Notes under the pieces: model-generated
The model's input: the letters and a program-made list of their open reading frames with translations, nothing else
Told to the model about the DNA's origin: nothing
Database searches by the model: none
Shown: positions 61,057 to 64,000 of the stretch, piece by piece
Numbering within the stretch: position 1 is the stretch's first letter
Layout: every line of letters starts with the position of its first letter
NCBI GenBank assembly: GCA_017505525.1
Contig: JAFVPB010000002.1
Location: 99,508-163,507 of the forward strand
Direction of reading: 5' to 3'
Length of the DNA stretch: 64,000 nucleotides
Origin: Clostridia bacterium
GTDB lineage: Bacteria; Bacillota; Clostridia; UMGS1883
Position numbers and translations under genes: made by a program

Positions 61057-62912
61057 TCTTTAAGCATCCTTTCTGCATCGCTCGCAATCTGCTCGGGCAA
61101 AAATCCAAATTTTTCTCTCAGCGAATTTAATGATGCGTGTTGTATGAACTCATCCTCTACAGCTTTGATTTCTATTTTCACATCAATATTTCTGAGTTTT
61201 GCCTCACAGGCAATTATCTCTCCCACACCGCCGCGGCGTATATTTTCTTCAACCGAGATAACAACACCTGTTTTCTTTGCACTTCCAAATATAGTATCAA
61301 AGTCAAGCGGTTTTATCGTTCTCACATCTATTACCTCGGCACTTATGCCATTCTCTGCAAGAATATCTGCCGCATCGCAGCAAAGTGCCACAGCGCTTCC
61401 TGTGCCTACAAGTGTGATATTTTTTCCCTTTTTAACTATGCTCGCCTTTGAAAGCGTAAAATCGCCGTTGGATATGCTCATTTCTTCTTTTCCGCGGGGA
61501 TATCTGATTGCAATCGGCCCCTTTTGCTCATTTAATGCATATTCCAGCATCTTCTCAAGCTCAAAATATGAGGACGGCGCAAGAATTTTCATATTCGGAA
61601 TTGCTCCAAGATACGAAACATCAAAAACTCCCTGATGTGTTACACCGTCGTGAGGAACAAGTCCGGCACGGTCGATAGCGAATACAACGTGATTATTGTC
61701 GATACAAACATCGTGAATAACATTGTCGTATCCTCTTTGCAAAAATGAAGAATAAACTGAAACAACGGGAATGATTTTTCCGCGGGCAAGACCTGCCGCA
61801 AATGTTACCGCGTGGGATTCTGCTATTCCCACATCATAAAATCTTTCTGGAAATTTATTTGCAAAAGTACTAAGTCCGCTGCCGCTTTGCATTGCGGGCG
61901 TAATTGCTGCTACACGCTTATTCTTTTCTGCTATGGTGCATAGTGCATTCCCGAAAACCTTGGAATACGAATTTGATGATTCCGCCTTTAATCCCGATTC
62001 CCTTTCAAACGGTGCTACACCGTGGTATTTCTGCGGTGATTCTTCAGCGGGAAGATACCCTCTTCCCTTTTTTGTTAAAACATGCACCATTACAGGTCCA
62101 TCGTAATTAACGGCTCTTTCAAAAAGCTCTTCCATATCCTTTATCGAATGGCCGTCAACAGGACCAAGATATGTGATGCCAAGCTCTTCAAAGAACAAAT
62201 TGGGTGCCACGAAATTTTTTATTCGGTTTTTAATGTTATGTATAAAATTAACCGCAGTTTTTCCGCCGTGCTGATACTTTAAAAGTGCCATGGAAACCTT
62301 TTTCTTTGAAGCCGTGTATTTCTGGCTTGTACGTGCTTTCGCAAGAAACTTCGAGAACGAGCCAACGTTTTCGTCTATCGACATTTCGTTATCGTTCAGT
62401 ATAATCATCATTTTAGTTTTTGATGCACCGGCATTATTTATAGCTTCAAAAGCAAGTCCGCCCGTAAAAGCACCATCGCCGATAACGGCACAAACCTTAT
62501 AATCCTTTCCCCTGATTTCTCGCGCCTGAGCAAGCCCCAGTGCCATGGAAACAGAGGTTGATGAATGCCCTGTCTGGCACACATCATATTCACTTTCCTC
62601 GGGACTGCAAAAACCTGAGAGTCCTCCGTCGCTTCTTAAGGTATTGAGTCTGTTCAATCTTCCCGTAAGAATTTTATGTACATATGATTGATGCCCCACA
62701 TCCCACACAATTTTATCGTTCGGAGCATCAAGAGTACGGTGAAGAGCCACTGTTAGCTCTACCACTCCAAGATTACTCGCAAGATGCCCTCCGCAATCGG
62801 AAACTGTGTTTATTAGGCATTCCCTTATTTCCCGGCACAGTTTTTCAAGCTGATTTTCATTTAAGTTTTTTATATCATTGGGTGATTCTATCTTGTCAAT
62901 AAATTCATACAT
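61053..62912 (-). CDS. dxs: 1-deoxy-D-xylulose-5-phosphate synthase
   Basis: Dxs condenses pyruvate and glyceraldehyde-3-phosphate, the first step of the MEP isoprenoid pathway. The 619-residue thiamine-diphosphate enzyme has GHLASNLGVVELTVALH, the cofactor motif VIGDGAFTGGLAFEAINNAG (about 145-164), and RAGLVPHDGVTHQGVFD in the pyrimidine domain. The ATG at 62912 (MYEFIDKI) follows GGAGGGG. It is followed by tlyA. Confidence 0.97.
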   Translation of the reverse strand: MYEFIDKIESPNDIKNLNENQLEKLCREIRECLINTVSDCGGHLASNLGVVELTVALHRTLDAPNDKIVWDVGHQSYVHKILTGRLNRLNTLRSDGGLSGFCSPEESEYDVCQTGHSSTSVSMALGLAQAREIRGKDYKVCAVIGDGAFTGGLAFEAINNAGASKTKMMIILNDNEMSIDENVGSFSKFLAKARTSQKYTASKKKVSMALLKYQHGGKTAVNFIHNIKNRIKNFVAPNLFFEELGITYLGPVDGHSIKDMEELFERAVNYDGPVMVHVLTKKGRGYLPAEESPQKYHGVAPFERESGLKAESSNSYSKVFGNALCTIAEKNKRVAAITPAMQSGSGLSTFANKFPERFYDVGIAESHAVTFAAGLARGKIIPVVSVYSSFLQRGYDNVIHDVCIDNNHVVFAIDRAGLVPHDGVTHQGVFDVSYLGAIPNMKILAPSSYFELEKMLEYALNEQKGPIAIRYPRGKEEMSISNGDFTLSKASIVKKGKNITLVGTGSAVALCCDAADILAENGISAEVIDVRTIKPLDFDTIFGSAKKTGVVISVEENIRRGGVGEIIACEAKLRNIDVKIEIKAVEDEFIQHASLNSLREKFGFLPEQIASDAERMLKE

Positions 62913-62950
62913 AGAAACCCCTCCTTGCATCACTTTTATAAGTATATTAC

Positions 62951-64000
62951 CTATATAACAGGCTTTACAAATGCCGTGTTATACCCCTCATATATAACCA
63001 TTCCCGCTTTTGCGCCGTTTGGCTTTTTAACGTGGCTTACCGGGCAATAATCAACCTCAACATATGGCGAATTCTTGCCCTTTGAGTAAAATGCCGCAAT
63101 TTGCGCAGCGTATTCTATAACCTTTGGCGGAAATTCTTCCCCCTTATATTTTACAAGGGTGTGCGAGCCGGGAATATTTTTTGTGTGAAGCCACAAATCG
63201 TTGCTTCTGCCCATTTTAAGTGTAAGATAATCGTTTTCAAGATTATTTCTTCCCACTAAAATTGTGTAGTCCATAAAATTGAATTCCAAAGGTGAGAAAA
63301 CAGATTTTTGCTTGTTTTTCTGCTTCTTTGTTTCTTCTTTTCTTATATATCCCGAAGAAATAAGTTCTTCTTTTATTTCATCAAGTTGTGAGGGAAGAGT
63401 GATATTTGAAAGATTATAGCTTACAGATTCAAGATAATTTATTTCATCCACGGTATGCTTTATTTGCTCGGAAGCATAAAGCTCTGTATTTTTGGCTTTT
63501 TTATACTTTGAGTAATATTTGTTTGCATTCTGCGAGGGAGATTTGGTTTCATCAAGCACTATATCAATTTCCTGTGCATTTTCACTGTAGTAATTAACTG
63601 CTCTTAAAATCTTATCGCCCTTTTCTATTCTATAGATATTTGCAGTTATCAGATCACCGCAAATTCTATAGTAATCACGCTTTTGCGCCTCTTTAAGTTC
63701 TTTTTGCAATATATTAAGCTTTTTTGTAGCGCGGTTAAGATTATTTGTGATAATTTTCACAATGTTTGAACTGCGCGACTGCATATTTGCACTTATATCG
63801 CGAAGATAATAAAACTCGTAAGCCGCATCACTCATGCTTTCTGTTTTACAAACCGTATATCTGCCATTATATTGTAAAATCTCAAACGGCGAAATGTCTA
63901 TGGCTTTTTCTCCGTCTTTTATAATGCAAGGGTAAAAATCACAGTTTTTCACTTTTTGAAATAAAGAGTAAAGCTCTTTTGCCGTTTCTCTTTTTTGGCT
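62951..64000 (-). CDS. rqcH: RqcH/NFACT ribosome-rescue factor, 5' part cut by window edge
   Basis: RqcH adds C-terminal alanine tails to nascent chains on split 50S subunits for quality control. The 349 codons present are the C-terminal part of the protein. They comprise a helical middle region and the NFACT-R domain with GRNNLENDYLTLKMGRSND and WLHTKNIPGSHTLV. The frame is open to 64000, so the GTG at 63952 is not the start. The remaining NFACT-N domain lies outside the window. Older annotations call this family fibronectin-binding protein. Confidence 0.9.
   Translation of the reverse strand, partial: SQKRETAKELYSLFQKVKNCDFYPCIIKDGEKAIDISPFEILQYNGRYTVCKTESMSDAAYEFYYLRDISANMQSRSSNIVKIITNNLNRATKKLNILQKELKEAQKRDYYRICGDLITANIYRIEKGDKILRAVNYYSENAQEIDIVLDETKSPSQNANKYYSKYKKAKNTELYASEQIKHTVDEINYLESVSYNLSNITLPSQLDEIKEELISSGYIRKEETKKQKNKQKSVFSPLEFNFMDYTILVGRNNLENDYLTLKMGRSNDLWLHTKNIPGSHTLVKYKGEEFPPKVIEYAAQIAAFYSKGKNSPYVEVDYCPVSHVKKPNGAKAGMVIYEGYNTAFVKPVI

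Noticed and set aside
63952..63952. GTG as the start of rqcH
   Set aside because: The frame continues open for 16 codons to the window edge, and only the C-terminal domains of the family lie downstream of the GTG.

Overview
The window comes from a low-to-moderate GC, spore-forming, strictly anaerobic member of the Clostridia (Bacillota). Evidence for this is the sporulation genes (spoIIP, gpr with a forespore-type promoter), the oxygen-sensitive class III ribonucleotide reductase (nrdD/nrdG), an Fe-S dependent L-serine dehydratase, a large Alu-domain SRP RNA upstream of dnaX-ybaB-recR, a zinc-type S14 and L36, the KOW protein between map and infA, and Rex. A family- or genus-level call is not possible from sequence reading alone. 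Both window edges cut genes: glgC at the left and rqcH at the right.

Layout. 0-3.6 kb: glycogen genes glgB-glgC and class II aldolase fba (minus). 3.7-11.9 kb: spoIIP (plus), then minus-strand genes for Fe-S assembly (nifS-nifU), an S24-type repressor lacking the catalytic residues, a small acidic ORF coupled to gpr, a stand-alone sugar-ABC ATPase, a pseudouridine synthase with a DUF4830 protein, and rpsF-ssb-rpsR. 12-16 kb: a WG-repeat secreted protein, then SRP RNA-dnaX-ybaB-recR (plus). 16-23.4 kb (minus): an XRE/L-serine dehydratase fusion, an esterase-DUF4432 pair, dut, nrdG and nrdD under two NrdR boxes. 23.7-27.8 kb (plus): hpf, an RNase M5-like Toprim protein, radC, yqeY, trmK, nif3 and RNase P RNA. 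28.3-43.7 kb (minus): the S10-spc-alpha ribosomal superoperon (rpsJ to rplQ with secY, adk, map, infA, rpoA), preceded by its own promoter and a roughly 250-nt structured leader. 44.2-47.5 kb (plus): rpsU, a GNAT, ung, a second DUF4432 gene and rex. 47.6-55.5 kb: metF, a split cobalamin methionine synthase, and a putative catabolic cluster (sugar isomerase-like, ceramidase-like) facing a LacI regulator. 55.5-56.7 kb: a four-helix-bundle protein gene, a palindromic repeat array, and a rearranged initiator tRNA locus. 56.7-64 kb (minus): greA, a hypothetical gene, comEA, an O-antigen-ligase-like membrane protein, tlyA, dxs and rqcH.

Most of the window is conserved core genome. The least ordinary parts are (i) the 55.5-56.6 kb island, with an Avd/S23-like four-helix-bundle gene, a cruciform array built on ATGAAGC, and an initiator tRNA whose T-stem does not pair and whose 3' end is duplicated about 280 bp away; (ii) the XRE-serine dehydratase fusion; (iii) a small unknown ORF sharing a sigma-G-like promoter with gpr; and (iv) a recurring family of terminator hairpins with an apical A-tract/T-tract that ends many unrelated transcription units. 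No prophage, insertion sequence, CRISPR array or recognised defence operon was found.
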